A stretch of DNA of 64,000 nucleotides from DATLWN01 sp963764315. GTDB lineage: Bacteria; Pseudomonadota; Zetaproteobacteria; Mariprofundales; Mariprofundaceae. This document shows, piece after piece, positions 28,299 through 36,971 of the stretch. Made by a program: the position numbers and the translations under genes. Numbering within the stretch: position 1 is the first letter of the stretch; the number at the start of each line of letters is the position of its first letter. The DNA is taken from assembly GCA_963764315.1 (NCBI GenBank), contig CAVXSB010000005.1, forward strand, positions 6,497 to 70,496, given 5' to 3'. The notes beneath the pieces were generated by a model. The model ran no database searches. It was not told the DNA's origin and saw only the letters and a program-made list of their open reading frames with translations.

Positions 28299-31052
28299 AT
28301 GGCATACAAACACCTGTTTCGGCATCCGGTCGGGTATTTCCCGGCCCGGGCACGCTGGTACCTGGCCGGGGCCAGTATGATGGCGATGCTGTTGGTGACG
28401 GCGCACCTGGCCGTACAGGTGCATACCCAGGATGTGGCCCAGGCCACCGTCAACCAATGGCTCAGGCAATCGGGGGGTAGTGTGGAGCAGGTACGATTCC
28501 ACCTGCTGCGTAATGCCCTGACCCTGGACGGGGTGCATCTCGAAGCTGGGGGTATCGCCGTCGATATCCCCGAGGTGCTGCTCTATGCGCGGGTCGACAC
28601 GCTGCTCGGCGGCCATCCCGTGCTGTCCCGCGTCAGCATGAGCTCCCCCCGGCTGACCCTGTCCGCCGCCGCAGCGCTGCCGTTGCTCGCCTCACAGCCC
28701 GGAGCCGGGAATACGATGTTCCATCAGGTCTGGCTGCTGGCCCGGCATCTGGATATACACGGGGGAACCCTGGTACTGACCGCAGGCGGGCCGGGCGGGC
28801 GGGCGCCCACCTTCGACGATCTGGATCTGCACATCCGTCGGCAGTCGGGGGGCAGGATGATGCAGGGCACATGCCGCTATCGCGGTTCGCTGCTGACGCT
28901 GCAGAGCCGCACGTACCGGAAGCACGGCGGCACGGATGGAGAGGTCGACCTGAGCTGGGATCGCCTGGACGGGCACTACGCGGCGCCGGAGATGCTGGGG
29001 CTGGCCCCGCTGGACGGTGAAATCAGCGGTCAGACGCAGTGGCTCTGGCAGCGACCTGCATCCGGGCAGAATCGCGCCCAGTTCAAGGGCGATATGCGCG
29101 TCGTCAGCGGTGCGCGCGTCGTGGGCGATGCCGTCGTCGTGCCATCCCTCAGCTGGCACGCCGATCGCAAGGCGGATGGCTGGCATGCCCGGCTCACGGC
29201 CGAGGCCTGGCCCCTGGCGCCGATGCAGGGGGTGGCGCCGGGCTGGGACGGCCGGACACTGGTACGCGGTGCATTTACCGGCGCTGCCGAGGCCGACTGG
29301 ATCGGCCCTGGACGGACGGGGGTGCGGCTGCGGGTCTCGCACGGCAACATCCGCGATCTGGATTATGCCCCCAGGTCCTGGGCCGGGGATGCCGGGTCGC
29401 GGCCAGACTGGCGTGTCGATCGCGTCGAGATGACGGAAGCGCGCCTGGATACGCCCACCCATGCCCTGACGTTCGGCAGCCTCGGCCTGGCCGGCGGGGA
29501 GATTCGGTTGCTGCCTGGCCACGCGCTGGCTGCGCAGGCCCAGAACCCATGGCGTGTCGAGGCCAAGGCGGTCCATGTCGATCAGCTGGCCCTGGCCCTG
29601 GTCTTTGCCGATGACCGGTCGATGCTGCGTACGCTGCCGCTTTCAGGTCACGCTGCGTTGCTTGCCGGCGCATTGCAGTGCGACCTGTCGGCCAGCGATG
29701 CCCCGGTTTCCTGGAGGATCATCGGCCATGGCCGATCGCCTGTCGATGGCGGCACGAGCCTGGATGTGAAGGCATCGGGACTGCCGCTGATCCAGCTGCG
29801 TCCCGTGCTGCCCTTCGCCCAGCCCGTGCGCGCGGGCACGGCGGTACAACTCGACGGCAGCGCCGGCTTCACACTGGCCGTCGATGCCAATCCGCATACA
29901 TGGACGGCATCCGGCAAGGTGGATGCCGCAAACGTGTCGGTGGCCTGGCAGGGGGCCAGCTGGCGGGCGGCCCACGTGTCGGTGGGCCTGGCGCGGGTGG
30001 GCACGGGGGTGCCCATACAGTCTTTGAGTGGCCTGCAGGTGACGGGTTGGCAGTATCAGGGGGCGCTGCAATCCTTGACCGCGACGGCCAATCCGGCCGC
30101 CGGCGAGGGCCGTGCGGCACTACCCTGGAGAAGCGATATCGACTGGCGCATCGATGCCATGGACTGGCAGGGAGGCACGGTCAGCTTCGGACGGGCGGAT
30201 GCGGTATGGGCGCGCGATGTCGAATTGCAGCTGCAGGGCTGGCGCGAGGGGCAACTCGCGACGGTGACGCTGGCTGGCAACGTCGATGGCGGGCAGTTGC
30301 AGGCAGCGGGGCACATCGGCCGCATCGACGGTGTGCTTCACACCGACATCAAGGGCAGGGTGTCCAGCGCCCGCCCGTTCTTCCTCAATGCCTGGCTGCA
30401 GATCTCCGGCGCCCCGCGCGTGATCCGCGGGCGCTGGGCGTCGCGATTCTCATGGCAGACCGATGCGCATGGCCTGGGCCATGGCCGCCTGCGCCTGTGG
30501 CTGCACCGCTGGCAGCTGGAGACGGGGGCGTTCCCGCACGATCCCTTTTTGGGGCGTACCGGCTTTGCGGCCCATGACCTGCTGCATCGGCTTCAGGGCG
30601 AGCGCTTGGCCGTGATCAACGTCGATGATGTACAGACCCGGCCAGGCTTTTCCTGGGCAAATCTCGGCGATGCCGTGCTGTCCAGGCTCGAGAGGCAGGC
30701 GAATGCCGCCGCCGCTGAAGCGAAGCCCTCCACCCCGCCCCGCCTGCGGGCGGAAACGCGCATCCGCCTGCACGGCAAGGCCGGCCTCAGTCATAATGAG
30801 CGGGTGCGCCTGCGCAAGCTCTGGCGTCGACTGATCTCCGATCGCCATCTCGTCATCGATATGGTCCCGCAGATGGAGAGGCAGGATCTCGATGCGGATC
30901 TGGTCGCGACCATCCGGCATACGCAGGACATGATCGCGCGCTTCATGACCGAGCGCGGCATTCCTCCTCGCCGCCTGTTCCCGGTGTGGCCGACGCGGGC
31001 CGACCGCGGACGCGGATCCTTGGGTGTCCGCGTCGAGGTGCGTCAGCCATGA
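28299..31052 (+). CDS. Large AsmA/DUF748-like envelope protein
   Basis: 917 residues. One N-terminal membrane helix (WYLAGASMMAMLLVTAHLAV) is followed by about 750 residues of repeated beta-strand units such as VRFHLLRNALTLDGVHLEAGGI, typical of the AsmA/TamB bridge-like lipid transfer group. The last ~110 residues (RIRLHGKAGLSHNERVRLRK; RFMTERGIPPRRLFPVWP) look like a degenerate OmpA-type end, as in DUF748 proteins. It is anchored in the inner membrane with a periplasmic body. A role in phospholipid transport or envelope integrity is inferred from the fold pattern, not shown. There is no clear ribosome site at ATG 28299. It lies between acs and gltX. Confidence 0.65.
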   Translation: MAYKHLFRHPVGYFPARARWYLAGASMMAMLLVTAHLAVQVHTQDVAQATVNQWLRQSGGSVEQVRFHLLRNALTLDGVHLEAGGIAVDIPEVLLYARVDTLLGGHPVLSRVSMSSPRLTLSAAAALPLLASQPGAGNTMFHQVWLLARHLDIHGGTLVLTAGGPGGRAPTFDDLDLHIRRQSGGRMMQGTCRYRGSLLTLQSRTYRKHGGTDGEVDLSWDRLDGHYAAPEMLGLAPLDGEISGQTQWLWQRPASGQNRAQFKGDMRVVSGARVVGDAVVVPSLSWHADRKADGWHARLTAEAWPLAPMQGVAPGWDGRTLVRGAFTGAAEADWIGPGRTGVRLRVSHGNIRDLDYAPRSWAGDAGSRPDWRVDRVEMTEARLDTPTHALTFGSLGLAGGEIRLLPGHALAAQAQNPWRVEAKAVHVDQLALALVFADDRSMLRTLPLSGHAALLAGALQCDLSASDAPVSWRIIGHGRSPVDGGTSLDVKASGLPLIQLRPVLPFAQPVRAGTAVQLDGSAGFTLAVDANPHTWTASGKVDAANVSVAWQGASWRAAHVSVGLARVGTGVPIQSLSGLQVTGWQYQGALQSLTATANPAAGEGRAALPWRSDIDWRIDAMDWQGGTVSFGRADAVWARDVELQLQGWREGQLATVTLAGNVDGGQLQAAGHIGRIDGVLHTDIKGRVSSARPFFLNAWLQISGAPRVIRGRWASRFSWQTDAHGLGHGRLRLWLHRWQLETGAFPHDPFLGRTGFAAHDLLHRLQGERLAVINVDDVQTRPGFSWANLGDAVLSRLERQANAAAAEAKPSTPPRLRAETRIRLHGKAGLSHNERVRLRKLWRRLISDRHLVIDMVPQMERQDLDADLVATIRHTQDMIARFMTERGIPPRRLFPVWPTRADRGRGSLGVRVEVRQP

Positions 31053-31122
31053 TCGCTGCCGGTTCCGTTTCACCGTCCGGCTCATTAGGGTTCGTCGCCC
31101 CAGCCCGGGACCAGGAGCATCC

Positions 31123-32523
31123 ATGACCATCCGCACCCGATTCGCCCCATCGCCGACCGGTATGCTGCACATCGGCGGTGCCCGTACGGCGCTGTTCTCC
31201 TGGCTGTATGCCCGGCACTGCCAGGGGCAGTTCGTGCTGCGCATCGAGGACACCGATCGCGAGCGCTCCACCGACGAGGCCACGCAGGTGATCCTGGACG
31301 GCCTCGGCTGGCTGGGCCTGGACTGGGATGGCGAGGTCGTGTTCCAGAGCCGGCGCGAGCCCCAGCATGTGGCCGCCGTCAATCGCCTGCTGGACGAGGG
31401 CAAGGCCTACCGCTGTTACTGCTCCAGGGAGGAGCTCGATACCCTGCGCGAGGCGCAGCGCGCCGCCGGCGTCAAGCCACGCTATGACGGGCGTTGCCGA
31501 CACCGAGCCGATCACCCAGCCGACGTGCCGCACGTCATTCGCTTCATGTCTCCGGACATCGGCGAGACGGTGGTGCACGATCTGGTGCTCGGCGACGTGA
31601 CCTTCGCCAACCAGGAGCTGGATGATCTGATCCTGATGCGTTCGGACGGCACGCCGACCTACAACCTCGCGGTCGTCGTCGACGATGCCGATATGGGCAT
31701 CACGCATGTGATCCGCGGCTCGGATCATCTGAACAACACCCCCCGCCAGATGCAGTTGTACGAGGCATTGGGCCTGCCGGTGCCGCAGTTCGGGCATATC
31801 CCGCTGATCCACGGTCCGGACGGCGCCAAGATGTCCAAGCGCCACGGGGCGGTGGCGATCACCGAATACCGCGAGGCCGGCTACCTGCCCGAGGCCGTGA
31901 TCAATTACCTGGCCCGGCTGGGCTGGTCGCACGGCGATGACGAGGTGTTCAGCCGCGAGGAACTGGTGCGCCTGTTCGATATTGAGGGTGTCGGCGCTGC
32001 CGCGGCCCGTTTCGACCAACAAAAGCTGGATTGGCTGAATGGCCATTACATCCGCTCCGCAGAGCCCGAGGACTTGGTGCGCGAGGTGTCCGCGCGCCTC
32101 GGTGCCGAGGGCCTGGATCCGGAGCGCGGACCGTTGCTGGCATCCGTCATCGCCACCCTGCAGGAGCGATCGAAGGGCCTGAACGACCTGGCAGCGGCGG
32201 CGCGCATGTTCTACCGCGCCCCGGATGCCTATGACGAGAAGGCCGTGGCCAAGCATTTCGGCGATGCGGCATTCGCGCTGCTGCAGGCATTTGTCGACGA
32301 GGCCGAGCAGCTGGACAACTGGCATGCCGAGCATATCCACCCGATCCTGCACCGGGTCTGCGAGCAGGCAGAGGCCAAGCTCGGGACACTGGCGCAGCCG
32401 ATACGCATCCTGATCGCCGGCGTGCCGGTGTCGCCACCGATCGACCAGACGCTGGCACTCCTGGGCAAGGCAGAATCGCTGGCGCGCATCCGTGCCGGTA
32501 TGACACGGTTACGCCCTGCCTGA
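31123..32523 (+). CDS. gltX: Glutamyl-tRNA synthetase
   Basis: 466 residues from ATG 31123, with CCAGGAG upstream; the start matches the family (TIRTRFAPSPTG). The class I motifs are HIGGAR (HIGH) and KMSKRHG (KMSKS, near residue 238). The zinc segment YCYCSREEL...RYDGRCRH is kept, as in E. coli GluRS. The family charges tRNA-Glu; only one GluRS is seen in the window, and a discriminating or non-discriminating nature cannot be judged. Confidence 0.97.
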   Translation: MTIRTRFAPSPTGMLHIGGARTALFSWLYARHCQGQFVLRIEDTDRERSTDEATQVILDGLGWLGLDWDGEVVFQSRREPQHVAAVNRLLDEGKAYRCYCSREELDTLREAQRAAGVKPRYDGRCRHRADHPADVPHVIRFMSPDIGETVVHDLVLGDVTFANQELDDLILMRSDGTPTYNLAVVVDDADMGITHVIRGSDHLNNTPRQMQLYEALGLPVPQFGHIPLIHGPDGAKMSKRHGAVAITEYREAGYLPEAVINYLARLGWSHGDDEVFSREELVRLFDIEGVGAAAARFDQQKLDWLNGHYIRSAEPEDLVREVSARLGAEGLDPERGPLLASVIATLQERSKGLNDLAAAARMFYRAPDAYDEKAVAKHFGDAAFALLQAFVDEAEQLDNWHAEHIHPILHRVCEQAEAKLGTLAQPIRILIAGVPVSPPIDQTLALLGKAESLARIRAGMTRLRPA

Positions 32524-32568
32524 TCTTGCATAAAAAAATCGGGCGTACTTAAATAGTCGGCTCCTGCT

Positions 32569-32835
32569 ATGTCGATGACCATCGGTTTTGTGTTGCGCTA
32601 CGATCAGGCACCTGCAGCGCCAGTGCCGCCATCCGTGGTCTCTCCCTCGGTGATCCATGGTCATGGGTACAGCCCTGCCAAGGTGGCGGCGCCGATACAG
32701 CGCGCGGGGTCTTCCCTCCCCCGGCAGCCCTCCGCCGATGGCTTCCCCGCCTATGCCTCGACGACCTACGGCTCCCACGGCGAACCCAATCGTCCCTGGG
32801 TGCCCTCCCAGACGCGTCTCGATCTGTACGCCTGA
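32569..32835 (+). CDS. Possible small protein, Pro/Ser-rich, doubtful
   Basis: An 88-residue frame with no good ribosome site, low complexity (APAAPVPPSVVSPSV) and no recognisable family. It is the only content of the 378-base gap between gltX and the tRNA cluster apart from the tRNA promoter. It may be spurious. Confidence 0.25.
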   Translation: MSMTIGFVLRYDQAPAAPVPPSVVSPSVIHGHGYSPAKVAAPIQRAGSSLPRQPSADGFPAYASTTYGSHGEPNRPWVPSQTRLDLYA

Positions 32836-32862
32836 TCCCGCCGGACGCCTGCCGACGCCCTC

Positions 32863-32890
32863 TTGTATTCGGGGCAATCCCCAGTAACAT
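32863..32890 (+). promoter_or_regulatory. Sigma-70 promoter of the tRNA-tuf operon
   Basis: TTGTAT (32863-32868), a 16-base spacer and TAACAT (32885-32890), followed by a GC-rich discriminator GCGCCGC. The first tRNA begins 12 bases after the -10. The GC-rich discriminator is typical of stringently controlled stable-RNA promoters. Confidence 0.65.
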
Positions 32891-32901
32891 GCGCCGCTCA
32901 A

Positions 32902-32977
32902 GCCGGCATAGCTCAGTTGGTAGAGCAGCTGATTTGTAATCAGCAGGCCACGGGTTCGAATCCTGTTGCCGGCTCCA
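32902..32977 (+). tRNA. tRNA-Thr (TGT)
   Basis: 76 nt, cloverleaf with acceptor GCCGGCA/TGCCGGC, anticodon TGT in GATTTGTAATC, T-loop GGTTCGAATC, encoded CCA. First of four tRNAs before tuf, matching E. coli thrU. Confidence 0.96.
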
Positions 32978-33075
32978 GCTGCCGATGCTGCAGGCTTGAG
33001 GTTGACAGCGCGTGGCAAAGATGCACAATCGCGCGCCCTTTCCTATGTGCTTCGGTGCTTTGGGAGGGGGGACGA

Positions 33076-33160
33076 GGAGAGGTTCCCGAGCGGTCAAAGG
33101 GGGCAGACTGTAAATCTGCTGGCGCAGCCTTCGTTGGTTCGAATCCAGCCCTCTCCACCA
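33076..33160 (+). tRNA. tRNA-Tyr (GTA)
   Basis: 85 nt class II tRNA with a long variable arm; acceptor GGAGAGG/CCTCTCC, anticodon GTA in GACTGTAAATC, T-loop GGTTCGAATCC, encoded CCA. Matches E. coli tyrU in position. Confidence 0.96.
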
Positions 33161-33188
33161 GCTTGAGCGTTGGGCCTCTTGGGCATTG

Positions 33189-33262
33189 GCGGGTGTAGTT
33201 CAACGGTAGAACCCCAGCCTTCCAAGCTGGTGGTACGGGTTCGATTCCCGTCACCCGCTCCA
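33189..33262 (+). tRNA. tRNA-Gly (TCC)
   Basis: 74 nt; acceptor GCGGGTG/CACCCGC, anticodon TCC in CCTTCCAAG, T-loop GGTTCGATTCC, encoded CCA. Equivalent of E. coli glyT. Confidence 0.96.
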
Positions 33263-33283
33263 GGTGCTGGAGTGTGGGAGAGC

Positions 33284-33358
33284 GCCCAGGTAGCTCAGGG
33301 GTAGAGCACATCCTTGGTAAGGATGAGGTCGCGGGTTCAATTCCCGCTCTGGGCTCCA
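33284..33358 (+). tRNA. tRNA-Thr (GGT)
   Basis: 75 nt; acceptor GCCCAGG/TCTGGGC, anticodon GGT in CTTGGTAAG, T-loop GGTTCAATTCC, encoded CCA. Equivalent of E. coli thrT, directly before tuf. Confidence 0.96.
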
Positions 33359-33413
33359 GATTGCAAGATGCGCCGCAAGGCGTGTCGCTGACACTGAAGA
33401 AACGGAGTAGGAC

Positions 33414-34604
33414 ATGTCTAAGGCAAAATTTGAGCGCACGAAGCCGCACGTAAACATTGGCACGATTGGTCACGTTGACCATGGCAAGACGACGTTGACG
33501 GCAGCGATCACGAAGGTGTTGTCGAAGAGCGGCGGCGCCGAGTTCCGTGCGTACGACCAGATTGACGGTGCCCCCGAGGAGCGCGAGCGTGGTATCACGA
33601 TTGCGACGGCACACGTGGAGTATGAGACGGAGGCGCGTCACTACGCCCACGTCGACTGCCCGGGACATGCCGACTACGTGAAGAACATGATCACGGGTGC
33701 GGCGCAGATGGACGGCGCCATCCTGGTGGTATCGGCAGCCGACGGCCCGATGCCGCAGACGCGCGAGCACGTTCTTCTGGCCAAGCAGGTGAACGTACCG
33801 CACATCGTTGTGTTCCTGAACAAGGCAGACATGGTTGACGACGAGGAGCTTCTGGAACTGGTTGAGATGGAAGTTCGCGAGCTTCTGTCCTCCTATGGTT
33901 TCCCGGGCGACGACGTTCCGATCATCAAGGGTTCGGCGCTGAAGGCTCTTGAGGGCGACACCAGCCCGATCGGCGAGCCGGCGATTCTTGAGCTGATGAA
34001 GGCTGTGGATGATTTCATTCCGACGCCGGAGCGTCCGATCGACAAGACGTTCCTGATGCCGATCGAGGACGTGTTCTCGATCTCTGGCCGCGGCACGGTT
34101 GTGACCGGTCGTGTTGAGCAGGGCATCGTGAAGGTTGGCGAGGAAGTTGAGATCGTGGGCATCAAGGACACCGTGAAGACGACGGTGACCGGCGTTGAGA
34201 TGTTCCGCAAGCTTCTGGACCAGGGTCAGGCTGGCGACAACGTGGGTGTGCTGCTTCGCGGTACGAAGCGCGAGGACGTTGAGCGCGGCCAGGTTCTGGC
34301 CAAGCCGGGTTCGATCACGCCGCATACGCATTTCAAGGCCGAGGCCTACATTCTGACGAAGGAAGAGGGCGGTCGTCATACGCCGTTCTTCAACGGCTAC
34401 CGTCCGCAGTTTTACTTCCGCACGACGGACGTGACGGGTTCGGTGACGCTTCCTTCGGGCACGGAGATGGTGATGCCTGGCGATAACGTATCGATGGAGA
34501 TCCAGTTGATCACGCCGATCGCGATGGACAAGGAGCTTCGCTTCGCCATTCGCGAGGGAGGCCGCACCGTCGGCGCCGGCGTCGTCACCGAGATCATCAA
34601 GTAA
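33414..34604 (+). CDS. tuf: Elongation factor Tu
   Basis: 396 residues. G1 is GHVDHGKTT, G2 includes RGITI, G3 is DCPGHADY and G4 is NKADMVDD; domains II and III follow with VFSISGRGTVVTGR and GYRPQFYFRTTDVTG. It delivers aminoacyl-tRNA to the ribosome. It is co-transcribed with the four upstream tRNAs, as tufB is in E. coli. Only one copy is seen in the window; a second tuf near rpsG/fus elsewhere is possible. Confidence 0.98.
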   Translation: MSKAKFERTKPHVNIGTIGHVDHGKTTLTAAITKVLSKSGGAEFRAYDQIDGAPEERERGITIATAHVEYETEARHYAHVDCPGHADYVKNMITGAAQMDGAILVVSAADGPMPQTREHVLLAKQVNVPHIVVFLNKADMVDDEELLELVEMEVRELLSSYGFPGDDVPIIKGSALKALEGDTSPIGEPAILELMKAVDDFIPTPERPIDKTFLMPIEDVFSISGRGTVVTGRVEQGIVKVGEEVEIVGIKDTVKTTVTGVEMFRKLLDQGQAGDNVGVLLRGTKREDVERGQVLAKPGSITPHTHFKAEAYILTKEEGGRHTPFFNGYRPQFYFRTTDVTGSVTLPSGTEMVMPGDNVSMEIQLITPIAMDKELRFAIREGGRTVGAGVVTEIIK

Positions 34605-34619
34605 GTAAACGGCCCGGAA

Positions 34620-34648
34620 GGCGGCGGCAGTCCTCTGCCGCCGCCTTT
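34620..34648 (+). terminator. GC-rich hairpin after tuf
   Basis: GGCGGCGGCAG (34620-34630) pairs with CTGCCGCCGCC (34635-34645) around TCCT, followed by only TTT. It may partly end tuf transcription before rpmG. Confidence 0.6.
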
Positions 34649-34667
34649 GCGCCGCTGGAGAACGGAT

Positions 34668-34820
34668 ATGCGCGATTTATTGGCTCTGGCTTGCGGCGAA
34701 TGCAAGCGCCGTAACTATACGACGGACAAGAACAAGCGGACGACGACTGAGAAGCTCGTTTTGCGCAAATATTGCCGTTTTTGCAAGAAGCATACCGAGC
34801 ACAAGGAAACGAAGGTTTAA
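34668..34820 (+). CDS. rpmG: 50S ribosomal protein L33, zinc-binding type
   Basis: 50 residues from ATG 34668. Two CxxC pairs, CGECKRRNYTT near residue 9 and KYCRFCKKH near residue 36, make the zinc ribbon of the C-plus form; many proteobacteria have C-minus L33. GGAG lies about 8 bases upstream. The site between tuf and tRNA-Trp/secE is unusual for gammaproteobacteria, where rpmG normally pairs with rpmB, but is familiar from other phyla. A second rpmG elsewhere cannot be excluded. Confidence 0.92.
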   Translation: MRDLLALACGECKRRNYTTDKNKRTTTEKLVLRKYCRFCKKHTEHKETKV

Positions 34821-34825
34821 GCAAT

Positions 34826-34901
34826 AGGCCAGTAGCTCAATTGGTAGAGCACCGGTCTCCAAAACCGGGGGTTGGGGGTTCGAGTCCCTCCTGGCCTGCC
34901 A
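34826..34901 (+). tRNA. tRNA-Trp (CCA)
   Basis: 76 nt; acceptor AGGCCAG/CTGGCCT, anticodon CCA in GGTCTCCAAAACC, T-loop GGTTCGAGTCC, encoded CCA. It begins 5 bases after the rpmG stop and is followed by secE. Confidence 0.96.
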
Positions 34902-34949
34902 CTCGACAGGAGACCGATCAGGCGCCCTTGGGGCGAGAGGAATGAAGCA

Positions 34950-35138
34950 ATGAGCCGGTTGGCAGATATCCAGAGGTTTATGCGGGAAGTGCAGGTCGAG
35001 ACCAAGAAGGTGGTCTGGCCGGAGCGCCGGGAGACCGTGCAGGCGACCATCATGGTCGTTGTCATGGTGTTGCTGATCGCATTGTTCCTGTGGATCGTCG
35101 ATTCGGGGCTCGGCCTGATCGTGCAGAAGGTGATCTGA
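34950..35138 (+). CDS. secE: Preprotein translocase subunit SecE
   Basis: 62 residues from ATG 34950 (GAGAGGA upstream): a short, single-helix SecE. RFMREVQVETKKVVWPERRE is the conserved amphipathic helix, and IMVVVMVLLIALFLWIV is the membrane segment. It lacks the two extra N-terminal helices of E. coli SecE. The stop overlaps the nusG start by one base (TGATG). Confidence 0.95.
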   Translation: MSRLADIQRFMREVQVETKKVVWPERRETVQATIMVVVMVLLIALFLWIVDSGLGLIVQKVI

Positions 35139-35668
35139 TGGCAAAGCATTGGTATGTAGTGCAGGTGTTCTCCGGCAGCGAGGACAAGGTCAAGGCGATG
35201 ATCCACGAGAACGCCGAGCGCGCCGGCCTGGCCGAGCAGTTTGGCGAGATCCTGGTGCCGCGTGAAGAGGTCGTGGAGCTGAAGGGTGGCCAGAAGGTCA
35301 CCAGCCAGCGCAAGTTCTTTCCCGGCTACATCCTTGTGGAGATGGAAGTGAACGACCGCACCTGGCATGTCGTCAAGGACACGCGTCAGGTCAGCGGTTT
35401 CCTCGGTGCCAGCGGCAAGCCGCAGCCGATGCCGGCCCGCGAGGTCGAGGCATTGCGTCGCCAGATCGAGGAGGGCATCGAGCGTCCGAAGCCCAAGATC
35501 ATGTTCGAGATCGGCGATGCCGTGCGCGTTGTCGATGGACCGTTTGCATCCTTCAACGGCGTCGTTGAGGAAGTGCATGCAGAAAAGGCCAAGCTGAAGG
35601 TCAGCGTCAGCATCTTCGGCAGGCCGACACCCGTGGAACTCGACTATGTCCAGGTCGAGAAGGGTTAA
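35138..35668 (+). CDS. nusG: Transcription termination/antitermination factor NusG
   Basis: 176 residues. KHWYVVQVFSGSEDKVK opens the NGN domain, FFPGYILVEM is typical, and the C-terminal KOW domain has GDAVRVVDGPFASFNGVVEEV. It binds RNA polymerase, slows pausing and links to Rho or S10. Translationally coupled to secE. Confidence 0.98.
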   Translation: MAKHWYVVQVFSGSEDKVKAMIHENAERAGLAEQFGEILVPREEVVELKGGQKVTSQRKFFPGYILVEMEVNDRTWHVVKDTRQVSGFLGASGKPQPMPAREVEALRRQIEEGIERPKPKIMFEIGDAVRVVDGPFASFNGVVEEVHAEKAKLKVSVSIFGRPTPVELDYVQVEKG

Positions 35669-35679
35669 AGGAAGGACAC

Positions 35680-36111
35680 ATGGCTAAGAAAGTAAGCAAA
35701 TACGTTAAGCTGCAGGTACCGGCCGGTAAGGCCAACCCTGCCCCCCCGGTGGGACCGGCGCTCGGCCAGGCCGGCGTCAACATCATGGAGTTCTGCAAGG
35801 CGTTCAACGCCCGTACGCAGGAGATCGAGGCCGGCATGCCGTTGCCGGTGGTCATCACCGTCTACGCCGACAAGTCGTTCGACTTCGTCATCAAGACCCC
35901 GCCTGCCTCGGCGCTGTTGATGAAGGCCGCCAAGGTGCAGAAGGGCAGCCCCACGCCGAACAAGAGTAAGGTCGGCCAGGTGAGTCAGGCGCAGGTGCGC
36001 GAGATCGCCGAGACCAAGTTGCGCGACCTGAACTGCTACGATGTCGAGGCTGCCATGCGTATCGTCGAGGGCACGGCGCGTTCCATGGGCCTCGATGTGG
36101 TCGAAGGCTAA
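35680..36111 (+). CDS. rplK: 50S ribosomal protein L11
   Basis: 143 residues. VKLQVPAGKANPAPPVGPAL and GQAGVNIMEFCKAFN are L11 signatures, and the C-terminal RNA-binding domain has GSPTPNKSKVGQVS. It lies 11 bases after nusG. First of the rplKA pair. Confidence 0.98.
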   Translation: MAKKVSKYVKLQVPAGKANPAPPVGPALGQAGVNIMEFCKAFNARTQEIEAGMPLPVVITVYADKSFDFVIKTPPASALLMKAAKVQKGSPTPNKSKVGQVSQAQVREIAETKLRDLNCYDVEAAMRIVEGTARSMGLDVVEG

Positions 36112-36122
36112 GGGGGAATACG

Positions 36123-36812
36123 ATGGCTAAGCTTTCCAAACGCATGAAAGAGGCTCGCGCCGCGCTGCCGCAGAATCCGGTGACTGTCGAGGTCGCAGTG
36201 GGGGCCGTGCAGGGTCAGCCGAAGGCGAAGTTCGACGAGTCCGTCGATATCGCCGTCAAGCTCGGCGTCGATCCGCGTCACGCCGACCAGATGGTACGTG
36301 GCTCCATTTCCCTGCCGCATGGCACCGGCAAGACGGTGCGCGTGGCCGTGTTCGCCAAGGGGCCGAAGGCCGAAGAGGCGACCGCCGCCGGTGCCGACAT
36401 CGTCGGTGCCGAGGATCTGGTGGAGAAGGTCATGGGCGGGTTCATGGACTTCGACCGCGTCGTCGCCACCCCGGACATGATGGGCCAGATCGGCAAGCTC
36501 GGGCGTGTGCTTGGCCCGCGTGGCCTGATGCCGAACCCGAAGCTCGGCACCGTGACCATGGACGTCAGCAAGGCCGTCACCGCCATCAAGGCCGGCATGA
36601 TCGAGGTGCGCGTGGACAAGGGTGGCGTCGTGCACGCCCCGGTCGGCAAGCGCTCGTTCGACGAGGCCAAGCTGGTGGAGAATGTGCAGGCGTTGATCGC
36701 CGAACTGAACCGTATGAAGCCTGCGGCGGCCAAGGGCCGCTATATGCAGCAGATGACCATCTCCTCGACCATGGGCGCCGGCGTCCGGGTCGACGTGGCA
36801 TCGCTGTCGTAA
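36123..36812 (+). CDS. rplA: 50S ribosomal protein L1
   Basis: 229 residues. The fold is complete: KFDESVDIAVKLGVDPRHAD, LGPRGLMPNPKLGTV and GRYMQQMTISSTMGAGVRVD. L1 stabilises the ribosome's E-site stalk and in E. coli represses the rplKA mRNA. It is 11 bases after rplK. Confidence 0.98.
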   Translation: MAKLSKRMKEARAALPQNPVTVEVAVGAVQGQPKAKFDESVDIAVKLGVDPRHADQMVRGSISLPHGTGKTVRVAVFAKGPKAEEATAAGADIVGAEDLVEKVMGGFMDFDRVVATPDMMGQIGKLGRVLGPRGLMPNPKLGTVTMDVSKAVTAIKAGMIEVRVDKGGVVHAPVGKRSFDEAKLVENVQALIAELNRMKPAAAKGRYMQQMTISSTMGAGVRVDVASLS

Positions 36813-36971
36813 GGCTGTGAAGGATAGCGGTCCGGCTGGCGACAGCGGGACCGCTAAATAACGATCCGTCCAAGACTGCAGGAGTCGGCATGCCGGCTTA
36901 ATCGATCTCGGTCGTCCTGCATAGATGGGGTAGCTCTGCTTGCGCGGGTCGGATTTTGCAAGGGGGTAGAA
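36813..36971 (+). promoter_or_regulatory. L10 leader (autoregulatory r-protein RNA element)
   Basis: The 159-base gap before rplJ holds paired segments: CTGCAGGAGTCGG with CGGTCGTCCTGCA, and AGCGGTCC with GGGACCGCT. It has no frame. This is where the L10 leader sits in proteobacteria; L10(L7/L12) binds it to shut off rplJL translation. Confidence 0.7.
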
